23,967 bases of DNA from JAVVHH01 sp964657565 (GTDB taxonomy: Bacteria; Pseudomonadota; Alphaproteobacteria; Acetobacterales; Acetobacteraceae). The notes beneath the pieces were generated by a model that made no database searches, was not told the DNA's origin, and worked only from the letters and a program-made list of their open reading frames with translations. Positions 6,316-15,316 of the stretch are shown piece after piece. A program made the position numbers and the translations under genes. The DNA is taken from assembly GCA_964657565.1 (NCBI GenBank), contig CAZZVQ010000080.1:1-23967 (forward strand), read 5' to 3'. How positions within the stretch are numbered: the stretch's first letter is position 1; every line of letters starts with the position of its first letter.

Positions 6316-7908
6316 ATGAAGATCCGCGCGGGCCGGGCCCTCACCTACGCCACTTTGTTGATGCTTTCTTCGGCAGTTGGCGCTCACGCCGCCACGCGGG
6401 GCGGCACGCTCGTCTTCGGCCGGGCCATCGAGAGCCAGTATCTCGACCCGGTCCACACCGCCCAGAACGCCGACATCTGGCTCGCGCTCAACCTCTACGA
6501 CACGCTGCTGCTGCCCGCCGATGACGGCAAGGGCGGCACCGAGCCCGGCCTCGCCACCGGCTACAAGATTTCCGACGATGGCAAGATGGTGACCTTCACC
6601 ATGCGGCCCGACATCAAGTTCGCCGACGGATCCCCGATCGAGCTGAGCGACGTGAAATGGTCGCTCGACCGCGCCCGCAACAAGGACACCGGCGGCGAGT
6701 TCGCCTTCCTGCTCAGCTCCATCGGCTCGATCGACACCAAGGCGCCGGACCAGGTCATCCTCAACATGGCGCATCCGGACCCGGTCATCATCCAGTCGGT
6801 CGCCACCTTCAACGCCGGCATCATGCCGGAGAAGCTGGTCATGGCCACCCCCGGCGCCGACCTCGAAGAAAAGAGCAAGAACTTCGCCGAGCACCCGATC
6901 GGGTCCGGCCCCTTCGTGCTGAGCGCATGGAAGCGCAACAGCGAAATGACGATGGAACGCAACAAGTTCTACTGGCACACCGCGCCCGACGGCAAGAAGC
7001 TGCCCTATCTCGACACCCTCAAATTCCAGATCATCCCCGACGACGCCACCCGCATCCTGAAGCTGCGCGCCGGCGAGCTCGATGTCGTCGAGTTCGTCCC
7101 CTACTCCCGCGTCGCCGAGCTGAAGGCGGACGCCAAGCTGAACATGGTGCTGTTCCCCGCCGCACAGGTGAACTATTTCGCCTTCAATGCCCGGCCGACG
7201 CTCAAGGATGGCAGCAAGAACCCGCTCGCCGACCAGCGCGTGCGGCAAGCGCTCAACTACGCGACCAACAAGGACGCGCTGATCCAAGTCGTCTCCTACG
7301 GCACCGGCACGCCGTCCCACAGCTTCATGCCGATGTCGACGCCGCTGTCGTACGGCCCGAAGCCGCTGTATTCCTACGATCTCGCCAAGGCCAAGGCGCT
7401 GCTCGCCGAGGCCGGCTACGGCAGCGGGTTCGACCTGACCTGCACCATCCTGGCCGGCAGCGCCGACGACACCGCCAAGCTGGCGGTGTTGCAGCAATTC
7501 TGGGCCCAGGCCGGCGTGCGGCTGAAGGCCGAGACCCTCGATTCAGCCACGCGCCTGGCCCGCTACAACGCCGGCGACTTCCAGATGCGCTCGTCGCTCT
7601 GGACCAACGACATCAACGACCCCAGCGAGATCACCTCCATCTTCGCCTACTACCCGACCCGGCAGAACAACCGCTCCGGCTGGGACGACAAGCGCATCGA
7701 CGAGCTGTTCACTCAGAGCCAGGAGGAGCTCGACCCCGCCAAGCGCGCCGCGCAATACAAGGAGATCCAGGAGCGCTACGCCGACGCCGCGCCGATCGTC
7801 TTCGCGATGGAGGTCCCCTACCCCGTCGCCATGACCAAGAAGGTGCACGACTTCGTCCAGATCCCCCTCGGCAACAACATCTTCGTAAACGCCTGGAAGG
7901 ACCAATAA
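6316..7908 (+). CDS. ABC transporter substrate-binding protein, family 5 (peptide/nickel/opine class)
   Basis: A 530-residue periplasmic binding protein. The start at 6316 gives a classic Sec signal peptide: basic MKIRAGR, a hydrophobic core, and AHA before ATRGG, with cleavage near residue 25. In-frame ATGs at 6280 and 6301 would place a charged stretch ahead of the signal and are less likely. Family landmarks are RGGTLVFGRAIESQYLDP, the early domain with TFTMRPDIKFADGSP and LSDVKWSLDRA, HPIGSGPFVLSAWKRN, RILKLRAGELDVVE, and the C-terminal APIVFAMEVPYPVAM. It captures an oligopeptide-like or other organic solute for the permeases downstream. A hairpin repeat separates it from the permease gene, which commonly allows higher expression of the binding protein. 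Confidence 0.92.
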   Translation: MKIRAGRALTYATLLMLSSAVGAHAATRGGTLVFGRAIESQYLDPVHTAQNADIWLALNLYDTLLLPADDGKGGTEPGLATGYKISDDGKMVTFTMRPDIKFADGSPIELSDVKWSLDRARNKDTGGEFAFLLSSIGSIDTKAPDQVILNMAHPDPVIIQSVATFNAGIMPEKLVMATPGADLEEKSKNFAEHPIGSGPFVLSAWKRNSEMTMERNKFYWHTAPDGKKLPYLDTLKFQIIPDDATRILKLRAGELDVVEFVPYSRVAELKADAKLNMVLFPAAQVNYFAFNARPTLKDGSKNPLADQRVRQALNYATNKDALIQVVSYGTGTPSHSFMPMSTPLSYGPKPLYSYDLAKAKALLAEAGYGSGFDLTCTILAGSADDTAKLAVLQQFWAQAGVRLKAETLDSATRLARYNAGDFQMRSSLWTNDINDPSEITSIFAYYPTRQNNRSGWDDKRIDELFTQSQEELDPAKRAAQYKEIQERYADAAPIVFAMEVPYPVAMTKKVHDFVQIPLGNNIFVNAWKDQ

Positions 7909-7929
7909 TCCCCCCTCCCCGTTCCTGCC

Positions 7930-7965
7930 CCCTCTCCCGCTGGCGGGAGAGGGCCGGGGTGAGGG
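7930..7965 (+). repeat. Dispersed palindromic repeat, copy 1
   Basis: The arms CCCTCTCCCGC and GCGGGAGAGGG pair perfectly around a TG loop (7930-7953), followed by CCGGGGTGAGGG. The same right arm and tail recur at 14496-14516. It lies between the binding-protein and permease genes, where it could stabilise the upstream message or attenuate transcription into the permeases. Confidence 0.65.
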
Positions 7966-8008
7966 TGGGTCCGCGAGCGGAAAGGTCTGGTTTGCTGGAC
8001 CGGGCACC

Positions 8009-8947
8009 ATGGGCCTCCTGACCGCCCTTGGGCGCCGCCTGCTCCAGGTGGCGTTCACCGTAGTCATCGTCGCCCTGCTGATCTTCGGCCTCATGCGGCT
8101 GCTGCCCGGTGACCCCGCCCTCGTCATGCTCGGCGACCGCGCCACCGACGCCCGCATCGCCGACGTGCACCGCGAACTCGGCCTCGACGAGCCCGTGCTC
8201 GTGCAGTTCGGCGAGTTCCTCCTCCGCACGGTCCAACTCAAGCTCGGCGACTCCATCACCCTCCGCGTCCCCGTCTCGCGCTTGATCGTCGACGGCCTGC
8301 CGATCACCCTCCTGCTGACCTCGATGGCCGCCGCCCTGGCGCTCCTCCTCGCGGTGCCGCTCGCCTTCATCGGCGCCTTGCGCCCGAACGGCTGGGCCGA
8401 CGCCATCATCCGCGTCGTCGCGCAGATCAGCCTGTCCATGCCCGTCTTCTACATCGGCCTGGTGCTGTTGATCACGCTGGCCGCCGGGCTGCACTGGTTT
8501 CCGGTCGGCGGCATCGGCTCCGGCTTCTTCGAAGACCTCTACTACCTCTTCCTGCCGGCGCTTACCCTCGCGCTCTCCCTGGCCGCGGTGCTGCTGCGCA
8601 ACCTGCGGCAATCCCTCGCCGACGTGCTGAATGCCGAATACGTCGGCTTCGCGGTCGCCAAGGGCCTCCCGCCGCGCCTCATCCTGGGCCGGCACGTGCT
8701 GCGCAACGCCATCATCTCCACCGTCACGCTGCTCGGCCTCAACATGGGCACCCTGGTCGGCGGCGCCGTCATCACCGAATCCGTCTTCGCCATCCCCGGA
8801 ATCGGCCGCCTCCTGATCGACAGCATCTTCGCCCGCGACTACCCCGTCGTGCAGGGCCTCAGCATGGTGCTCGCCGTCATGGTCAGCATGGTGTTCCTGC
8901 TCACCGACGCCGTGCAGGCCCTCCTCGACCCCCGGCTCGCACGATGA
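8009..8947 (+). CDS. ABC transporter permease, DppB/OppB type
   Basis: A 312-residue inner-membrane permease with six predicted helices. Helix 1 is at about 11-31 and is followed by the conserved LLPGDPA segment (31-37) and a long periplasmic loop with HRELGLDEPVLVQF, characteristic of the DppB/NikB half. The cytoplasmic EAA loop contacting the ATPases is EYVGFAVAKGL through RHVLRNAI (about 210-235). TESVFAIPGIG (256-266) and RDYPVVQG (276-283) complete the family signature. It pairs with the DppC-type permease, which overlaps it by four bases (ATGA). The Shine-Dalgarno is weak; the start is chosen from family alignment at MGLLTALGRRLLQ. Confidence 0.94.
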   Translation: MGLLTALGRRLLQVAFTVVIVALLIFGLMRLLPGDPALVMLGDRATDARIADVHRELGLDEPVLVQFGEFLLRTVQLKLGDSITLRVPVSRLIVDGLPITLLLTSMAAALALLLAVPLAFIGALRPNGWADAIIRVVAQISLSMPVFYIGLVLLITLAAGLHWFPVGGIGSGFFEDLYYLFLPALTLALSLAAVLLRNLRQSLADVLNAEYVGFAVAKGLPPRLILGRHVLRNAIISTVTLLGLNMGTLVGGAVITESVFAIPGIGRLLIDSIFARDYPVVQGLSMVLAVMVSMVFLLTDAVQALLDPRLAR

Positions 8948-9774
8948 CCGCCGCCTCGCTCCGGACCATCACCTGGCCCCGCCCGGCGACGCTGATCGGC
9001 CTCGCCATCCTCCTCCTCTTCGCCGCCTGCGCCGTCATCCCCGACGCCATCGCCCCCTACCCGCCCGACGCGTTCGACTTCACCGCACTGATGCAGCCGC
9101 CCTCCTGGGCACACCCCTTCGGCACCGACAATTTCGGCCGCGACATCCTCTCCCGCACCATCTGGGCCTCCCGCATCGACCTGCAGATCGCCATCTTCAG
9201 CACCCTGTTCCCGGCCCTCTTCGGCACCCTGGTCGGCAGCATCCTCGGCTATGTCGGCGGCTGGCCCGACGCGGTGTTCCGCCGCATCGTCGACGTCTTC
9301 ATCACCATCCCCTTCCTGGTCATCGTCATCGCCATCGTCGCCGTGCTCGGCCCCGGGCTGCGCAACATGTACGTCGCCGTCTCGGCCGTGAACTGGATCA
9401 TCTACGCCCGCCTCATGCGCGGCGAGGTGCAGGCCCAGGCCCAGCGCGACTACGCCGCCGCCGGTCGTGTCATGGGCTACGGCCCCCTGCGCATCATCTT
9501 CCGCCATTTGCTCCCGAACGCCATCTCGCCCATCCTGGTCTACTGGATGACCGACATGGCACTTGCCATCCTGCTGGGCTCCTCGCTCGGCTATCTCGGC
9601 CTCGGCGCGCAGCCACCGCAGGCCGAGTGGGGCGTGCTGATCGCCGACGGCAAGAACTTCATGAGCACCGCCTGGTGGATGTCGATCTTCCCCGGCATCG
9701 CCATCGTGCTCGCCGGCACCGGCTTCAGCCTGCTCGGCGACGGCCTGGCCGGCTGGCTGCGGCGCCGCTCATGA
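8944..9774 (+). CDS. ABC transporter permease, DppC/OppC type
   Basis: A 276-residue second permease half. It has an N-terminal helix (about 15-35), then the signature HPFGTDNFGRDILSR (57-71), five further helices, and the EAA loop DYAAAGRVMGYGPLRIIFRHLLPN (in part; about 169-192). GYLGLGAQPPQAEWG and the closing PGIAIVLAGTGFSLLGDGL are standard for DppC-type proteins. It forms the transmembrane channel with the DppB-type partner. Its start overlaps the upstream stop (ATGA), and its own stop overlaps the first ATPase start the same way, implying tight translational coupling and roughly equal synthesis. Confidence 0.94.
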   Translation: MTAASLRTITWPRPATLIGLAILLLFAACAVIPDAIAPYPPDAFDFTALMQPPSWAHPFGTDNFGRDILSRTIWASRIDLQIAIFSTLFPALFGTLVGSILGYVGGWPDAVFRRIVDVFITIPFLVIVIAIVAVLGPGLRNMYVAVSAVNWIIYARLMRGEVQAQAQRDYAAAGRVMGYGPLRIIFRHLLPNAISPILVYWMTDMALAILLGSSLGYLGLGAQPPQAEWGVLIADGKNFMSTAWWMSIFPGIAIVLAGTGFSLLGDGLAGWLRRRS

Positions 9775-10741
9775 CCATGCTGCGCGTCCGCAACCTCCAG
9801 GTCGCCATCGGCCCGGCCCGGCCCGTCGACGGCATCGACCTCGAAATCGCGGCCGGCGAGGTGCTCGGCATCGTCGGCGAATCCGGCTCCGGCAAGAGCC
9901 TCACCCTGCGCGCCATCCTGCGCCTGCTCCCGCCCACCGCCCACACCACCGGCGACGTGACCTGGCAAGGCACCGACCTGCTCGCCCTGCCGGAGCCCCG
10001 GATGCGCGCCATCCGCGGCGGCGAGATCGCCATGGTCTTCCAGGAGCCGATGTCGGCGCTCAACCCGGTCCTGACCATCGGCCTGCAGATCACCGAATCC
10101 ATCACCGTCCATTCCGGCATCCGCGGCGGCGCCGCCCGCACCCGCGCCGCCGCGCTGCTCGACCAGGTCGGCATCCCCGACGCCCGGCGCCGGCTGTCCA
10201 ACTACCCGCACGAATTCTCCGGCGGCATGCGCCAGCGCGCCATGATCGCCGCCTCCCTCGCCGGCGGCCCGAAGCTGCTGCTCGCCGACGAGCCCACCAC
10301 GGCGCTCGACGTCACCATCCAGGACCAGATCCTCAAACTCCTGCTCCGCCTCAAGGACGACCTGGCCATGAGCGTCGTGATCGTCACCCACGACCTCGGC
10401 GTCGTCGCCGGCACCTGCGACCGCGTCGTGGTGCTCTATGCCGGCCGCGTCATGGAGTCCGGCCCGGTCGAGGCGGTATTCACCCGCCCCGCCCACGCCT
10501 ACACCCTCGGCCTCCTGCGCTCGCTCCCCGGCGCCGCCCAGGCGCACACCCGCCTCGGCGGCATCCCCGGCACCCCACCGGACCCGCGCGCGATCCCGCC
10601 CGGCTGCCGCTTCGCCCCGCGCTGCGCCTTCGCCATCGACGCCTGCCGCACCGGCGACCCGGCCCTCGTCCCCGTCGGCCCCGCCCGCCTGTCCGCCTGC
10701 ATCCGCGCCGACACCGTGCAATCCGAGCCGGCGCTCGTGGC

Positions 10742-10745
<4 letters not shown>
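9771..10745 (+). CDS. ABC transporter ATPase, DppD/OppD type
   Basis: A 324-residue nucleotide-binding subunit. It shows Walker A GESGSGKS (36-43), the Q-loop FQEPMSALNP (Q91), signature FSGGM (149-153), Walker B LLLADEP (169-175) with TTALDVT, and the switch His in VTHD (H207). The C-terminal oligopeptide/dipeptide domain follows, with HAYTLGLL and a PPGCRFAPRCAFAIDAC cysteine motif. Such cysteines are typical of the Dpp/Opp class and may bind an iron-sulfur cluster. The ATG at 9771 overlaps the permease stop; a second in-frame ATG lies two codons later. It energises import together with the DppF-type subunit. Confidence 0.95.
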
Positions 10746-11721
<976 letters not shown>

Positions 11722-11725
<4 letters not shown>

Positions 11726-11769
11726 AGCCCACCCGACGTACAACGGCGTAGGGTGGGCTTCAGCCCACC
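11722..11769. repeat. Nested hairpin repeat; possible attenuator or terminator
   Basis: CTGAAGCCCACCC (11722-11734) pairs perfectly with GGGTGGGCTTCAG (11751-11763), and the right arm can instead fold locally as GGTGGGCT-TC-AGCCCACC (11752-11769). These are mutually exclusive structures. The GTAGGGTGGGCTTCAGCCCACC-type string is a common intergenic element in proteobacteria (from memory). The left arm begins inside the ATPase stop codon. Confidence 0.6.
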
Positions 11770-11810
11770 AAGAAACGATCACCCAACCGTCCGCATCAGA
11801 AAGGACGCGC

Positions 11811-12842
11811 ATGCTCGCCGTCTACTCCGAAGACAACATGCTCCACGACCCCGAGCAATACGTCTCCCGCGGCATGTTCGTGCCCGCCCGCGAATCCCCC
11901 GACCGCGCCCGCGAACTGCTCGCCGCGCTCCAGGAAGGCCGCCACGACATCGTCAGCCCGCGCGACCACGGCATCGAGCCCTTGGCCGCCGTGCACGACC
12001 TCGGCTACCTGACCTTCCTCGAATCCGCCTACGCCCAGTGGCAGCAAAAGAGCCCGGCCGGCCCCATGGCCGTCGCCCAGTGCTACGCGATGCGCCACAT
12101 GGGCACCCTGCCCCGCCATTTCGACGGACAGCTCGGCTACTACCTGTCCGGCAACTCGGTCCCGATCGGTCCGCAGACCTGGCGCTCCATCCGCTCCTCG
12201 GCCGATTGCGCCATCGAGGCGGCCGACGCGGTCGCCGGCGGCGTCGGCGAGGCCTACGCATTGTGCCGTCCGCCGGGTCACCACGCCTATGCCGACCTGG
12301 CCGGCGGGTTCTGCTACGTAAACAACGCGGCTGTCGCCGTCGAACGGCTGCGCCGCCGGGTCGAGCGGGTGAGCGTGCTCGACGTCGACGTCCATCACGG
12401 CAACGGCACGCAGGGCATCTTCTGGTCCCGCGGCGACGCGCAATTCGTCTCCATCCACGCTGACCCGAACGACGCCTACCCCTTCTACGCCGGCTACGCC
12501 GACGAGCAGGGCGCCGACGCCGGCTTCGGCACCACGCTGAACCTGCCGCTCCCGCTCGGCACGGAGGACGCCGCCTTCCTCGACGCCTTGCGCACCGCCC
12601 TGGCCGCCGTGCAGCGCTTCCAGCCCAACGCCCTCGTGCTATCCTTGGGCCTCGACCCGTTCCACGCCGACCCCTCCGACCTGATGCGGATCAGCACGGA
12701 AGGCTTCGGCGCCATCGGCCGCCTGATCGGCGCCCAGCGATTGCCGACGGTGATCATCCAGGAGGGCGGCTACGCCATCGACGCGCTGCGCCAGAACCTC
12801 GCTTCCTTTCTTGCCGGCTTCCTATCCGATCGAGATGCCTAG
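11811..12842 (+). CDS. Histone-deacetylase-fold amidohydrolase, acetylpolyamine amidohydrolase-like
   Basis: A 343-residue zinc hydrolase of the arginase/deacetylase fold. It removes acetyl or similar acyl groups from amines in the cytoplasm. Key features: catalytic His pair in PPGHHA (H157, H158); GGFCYVNNAAVA; zinc ligands in DVDVHHGNGT (D193, H195) and GLDPF (D282); and the transition-state Tyr in EGGY (Y321). Length and landmark spacing fit acetylpolyamine amidohydrolases better than eukaryotic deacetylases, including the GQLGYY stretch after a mid-protein insertion. By my recalled alignment with the Mycoplana enzyme, one acidic substrate-selecting residue is Asp (D105) and the other Ser (S116), so acetylpolyamines may not be the substrate. 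AAAGGA (11800-11805) supports the start. Position inside an ABC importer operon suggests it processes the imported compound. Confidence 0.88.
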   Translation: MLAVYSEDNMLHDPEQYVSRGMFVPARESPDRARELLAALQEGRHDIVSPRDHGIEPLAAVHDLGYLTFLESAYAQWQQKSPAGPMAVAQCYAMRHMGTLPRHFDGQLGYYLSGNSVPIGPQTWRSIRSSADCAIEAADAVAGGVGEAYALCRPPGHHAYADLAGGFCYVNNAAVAVERLRRRVERVSVLDVDVHHGNGTQGIFWSRGDAQFVSIHADPNDAYPFYAGYADEQGADAGFGTTLNLPLPLGTEDAAFLDALRTALAAVQRFQPNALVLSLGLDPFHADPSDLMRISTEGFGAIGRLIGAQRLPTVIIQEGGYAIDALRQNLASFLAGFLSDRDA

Positions 12843-12857
12843 CCAAAGGAGAGTCCC

Positions 12858-14460
12858 ATGCGCAGCAGCCCCGGCAGGCGGCCGAGTGACCTGATGCGCC
12901 GTCGCAGTCTCCTCGTCGGCGCCGCCGCCGGATTGGCGGCCCCGCATATCGGACGCGCCCAAAGCTCGAGCACGCTCCGCTTCATCCCCCAGAGCGATCT
13001 CGCGGTCCTGGACCCGATCTGGACCCAGGGCTACGTCACCCGCAATCACGGCCTGATGGTGTTCGACACCCTCTACGGCATCGACGGACGTTATCAGCCG
13101 CAGCCGCAGATGCTCGACGGCCACGAGACGGACGGCCTGACCTGGACGCTGCGCCTGCGCGACGGGCTGCGCTTCCATGACGGCGCGCCGGTGCTCGCGC
13201 GCGACGGCGTGGCCAGCATCAAGCGCTGGGCCGCGCGCGACAGTTTCGGGCAGACGCTACTGGCCGTGACCGACGAATTGTCCGCGCCGGACGACCGCAC
13301 GATCCGCTTCCGCCTGAAGCAGCCCTTCCCTCTCTTGCCAGCCGCGTTGGGCAAGGCCGGGTCGAACATCTGCGCCATCATGCCGGAACGGCTGGCGCAG
13401 ACGGACCCATTCAAGCAGATCACCGAGATGGTCGGCAGCGGACCGTTCCGCTTCAAGGCGGACGAGCGGATCGCCGGCGCGCAGGTCGTCTACGAGCGGT
13501 TCTACGAATACATCCCGCGGCAGGGCGGGGCGGCAGACTTCACCGCCGGGCCGAAGGCCGTGCATTTCGACCGCGTCGAGTGGCACGTCATCCCCGACCC
13601 GGCCACCGCCGCCGCCGCCATGCGCAGCGGCGAGATGGATTGGTGGGAGAACCCGGCGCTCGACCTGCTGCCGCCCTTGCTGGCCGACCGGAAGCTCCTG
13701 GTCGAACTGAAGGACGTGTCCGGCTACATCGGCATCATGCGCTTCAACCACTTGCAGCCGCCGTTCGACAACCCGGCGCTCCGGCGGGCGCTCCTGGGCG
13801 GGATCCGGCAATCCGACTTCATGCTGGCCGCGGCCGGCGACGACCGCTCCAAGTGGCGCGACGGCGTCGGCATGTTCTGCCCTGGCACACCGATGGCGTC
13901 GAACGCCGGCATGACGGCGCTGACCGGCAAGCGCGACCTCGCCGCCGTCAAGCGCGCCGTNNNNNNNNNNCAAGGGCGAGCGCGTGGTGCTGCCGGTGCC
14001 GAGCGACTTCCCGATCATCAACGCCCTCAGCCTGGTCGGCGCCGACCTGCTGAAACAGGCGGGCCTGAACGTCGACGTGCAGTCGACCGATTGGGGCACG
14101 CTGCTGCAGCGCCTCGCCAAGACCGAGCCGGTCGACCAAGGCGGCTGGAGCGTGTTCCACACCTACTGGTCCGGCCTCGACATGCTCAACCCGGCCGTCA
14201 ACGCCTCGCTGCGCGGCAACGGCCGCGCCGCCGGCCGCGGCTGGCCGACCGCCCCGAAGCTGGAAGAGTTGCGCACCCAATGGCTCGACGCCTCCGACGT
14301 CGCCCAGCAGAAGGCAATCGCCGCCACTATCCAGGAGCAGGCCTTCATGGACGTCCCCTACATCCCGCTCGGCCAAGTGCTGGTCCCAACCGTCCACCGC
14401 ACCGCGATCACCGGCCTGCTGAACGGCTTCAGCCTCTTCTGGAACGTCCGGCCAAGTTGA
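12858..14460 (+). CDS. ABC transporter substrate-binding protein, family 5, interrupted by an assembly gap
   Basis: A second peptide-class binding protein in this operon, about 535 residues if complete. AAAGGAGA (12845-12852) lies five bases before the ATG. A Tat-type leader MRRRSLLVG (residues 13-21) with GRAQ near the cleavage point marks export. Family motifs are LTWTLRLRDGLRFHDGAPV, VGSGPFRF and MRSGEMDWWENP. The 10 Ns at 13961-13970 interrupt it: the frame before is phase 0 and after is phase 1, so the protein reads through only if the real gap is a multiple of three. The right half resumes at KGERVVLPVPSDFP and ends WNVRPS. It is not a true pseudogene by this evidence. It follows the amidohydrolase by 15 bases and is expected to feed the upstream permeases with a different or related solute. 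Confidence 0.88.
13961..13970. other. Assembly gap (10 N)
   Basis: Ten ambiguous bases inside the second binding-protein gene. Ten is not compatible with the flanking reading frames, which need a multiple of three, so the run is probably a placeholder of arbitrary length. Confidence 0.97.
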
Positions 14461-14483
14461 TAACCTTTCCAACGCCACCTTCT

Positions 14484-14516
14484 CCCTCTCCCTCCGGGAG
14501 AGGGCCGGGGTGAGGG
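14484..14516 (+). repeat. Dispersed palindromic repeat, copy 2
   Basis: CCCTCTCCC (14484-14492) pairs with GGGAGAGGG (14496-14504) around a TCC loop, followed by CCGGGGTGAGGG. The right arm plus tail is identical over 21 bases to the copy at 7945-7965. It sits between the binding-protein and SDR genes. Confidence 0.65.
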
Positions 14517-14540
14517 CTGGGCCAGTGAACACGCAAGCGC

Positions 14541-14561
14541 GTAGGGCGGGTGCAACCCGCC
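14541..14561 (+). repeat. GTAGGGCGGG-type hairpin repeat
   Basis: GGCGGGT-GCA-ACCCGCC (14545-14561), preceded by GTAG, resembles the GTAGGGTGGG element at 11749-11769. It is 14 bases ahead of the SDR start and could affect its expression. Confidence 0.55.
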
Positions 14562-14575
14562 AGGGGCAATAAGCA

Positions 14576-15313
14576 ATGAACATCGATCTCACCGCCCGCA
14601 CCGCCATCGTCACCGGCGCCGCACAAGGGATCGGCCGCGCCATCGCCCGCGGCCTCGCCGAGTGCGGCGCCAACGTCCTCGCCGTCGATCGCGATGCGTC
14701 CGGCCTGGCCGCAGTCGCGTCCGACCGGATCCGCACCGCCGAACTGGACGTCACCGACGCCGCCTCGATCGCCGCGGCGCTGGGCCCACTCGGCACGGTC
14801 GACATCCTGGTGCACAGCGCCGGCGGCGTCTGCGGCCAGGTCGGCCAGCCCGCCGAGACCGTGACCCCCGAACAGTGGCACGCGATCCTCGGCGTCAATC
14901 TCACCGGCGCGTTCCTCATGGCCCAGGCGGTGATCCCCGGCATGAAGGCCGCAGGCGCCGGCCGGATCGTCACCATCTCCAGCGGCGCCGGGCTCGGCGT
15001 CAGCCTGACCGGCATCCAGGCCTACGCCGCCTCCAAGGCCGGCGAGATCGGCCTGACGCGCCAACTCGCGCACGAACTCGGCCAGCACGGCATCACCGTC
15101 AACAGCGTCGCCCCGGGCTTCGTCCGCTCCAACCCGTCCTCCGAACGGCAATGGCAAGCCTACGGCGAGGCGCGCCAGCAGCAGATGATCGAACGGATCG
15201 CCATGCGCCGCCTCGGCACCGCCGAGGACATCGCCGCCATGGTGCTGTTCCTGGCCAGCGACCACGCCGCCTGGATCACCGGCCAGATCATCAGCGTCGA
15301 CGGCGGCAAGTAG
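14576..15313 (+). CDS. Short-chain dehydrogenase/reductase (SDR)
   Basis: A 245-residue classical SDR. The cofactor loop TGAAQGIG is at 13-20, and an acidic residue after the second strand (D38 in VDRD) favours NAD(H) over NADP(H). HSAGG (80-84) stands where NNAG is usual. The catalytic serine lies in ISS (135-136) and the catalytic pair is Y150/K154 in YAASK. The C-terminal HGITVNSVAPGFV, RLGTAEDIA and ITGQIISVDGG segments are typical. It oxidises an alcohol or reduces a carbonyl; the substrate is not identifiable. It is last on this strand, following the binding-protein gene across two hairpin repeats, and its stop is three bases from the convergent M20 peptidase stop. Confidence 0.92.
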   Translation: MNIDLTARTAIVTGAAQGIGRAIARGLAECGANVLAVDRDASGLAAVASDRIRTAELDVTDAASIAAALGPLGTVDILVHSAGGVCGQVGQPAETVTPEQWHAILGVNLTGAFLMAQAVIPGMKAAGAGRIVTISSGAGLGVSLTGIQAYAASKAGEIGLTRQLAHELGQHGITVNSVAPGFVRSNPSSERQWQAYGEARQQQMIERIAMRRLGTAEDIAAMVLFLASDHAAWITGQIISVDGGK

Positions 15314-15316
15314 GCC

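Noticed and set aside
3618..6344. Very long minus-strand open frame opposite the efflux genes
   Set aside because: It is rich in Gly, Ala, Asp, Glu, Gln and His with no domain pattern and mirrors the codon bias of the two well-supported plus-strand genes; it is a high-GC antisense shadow.
6220..7497. Minus-strand open frame opposite the first binding-protein gene
   Set aside because: No recognisable family; composition typical of an antisense shadow.
12858..14513. Second binding-protein gene as a frameshifted pseudogene
   Set aside because: The phase change coincides exactly with the N-run, so an assembly artefact explains it better than mutation.
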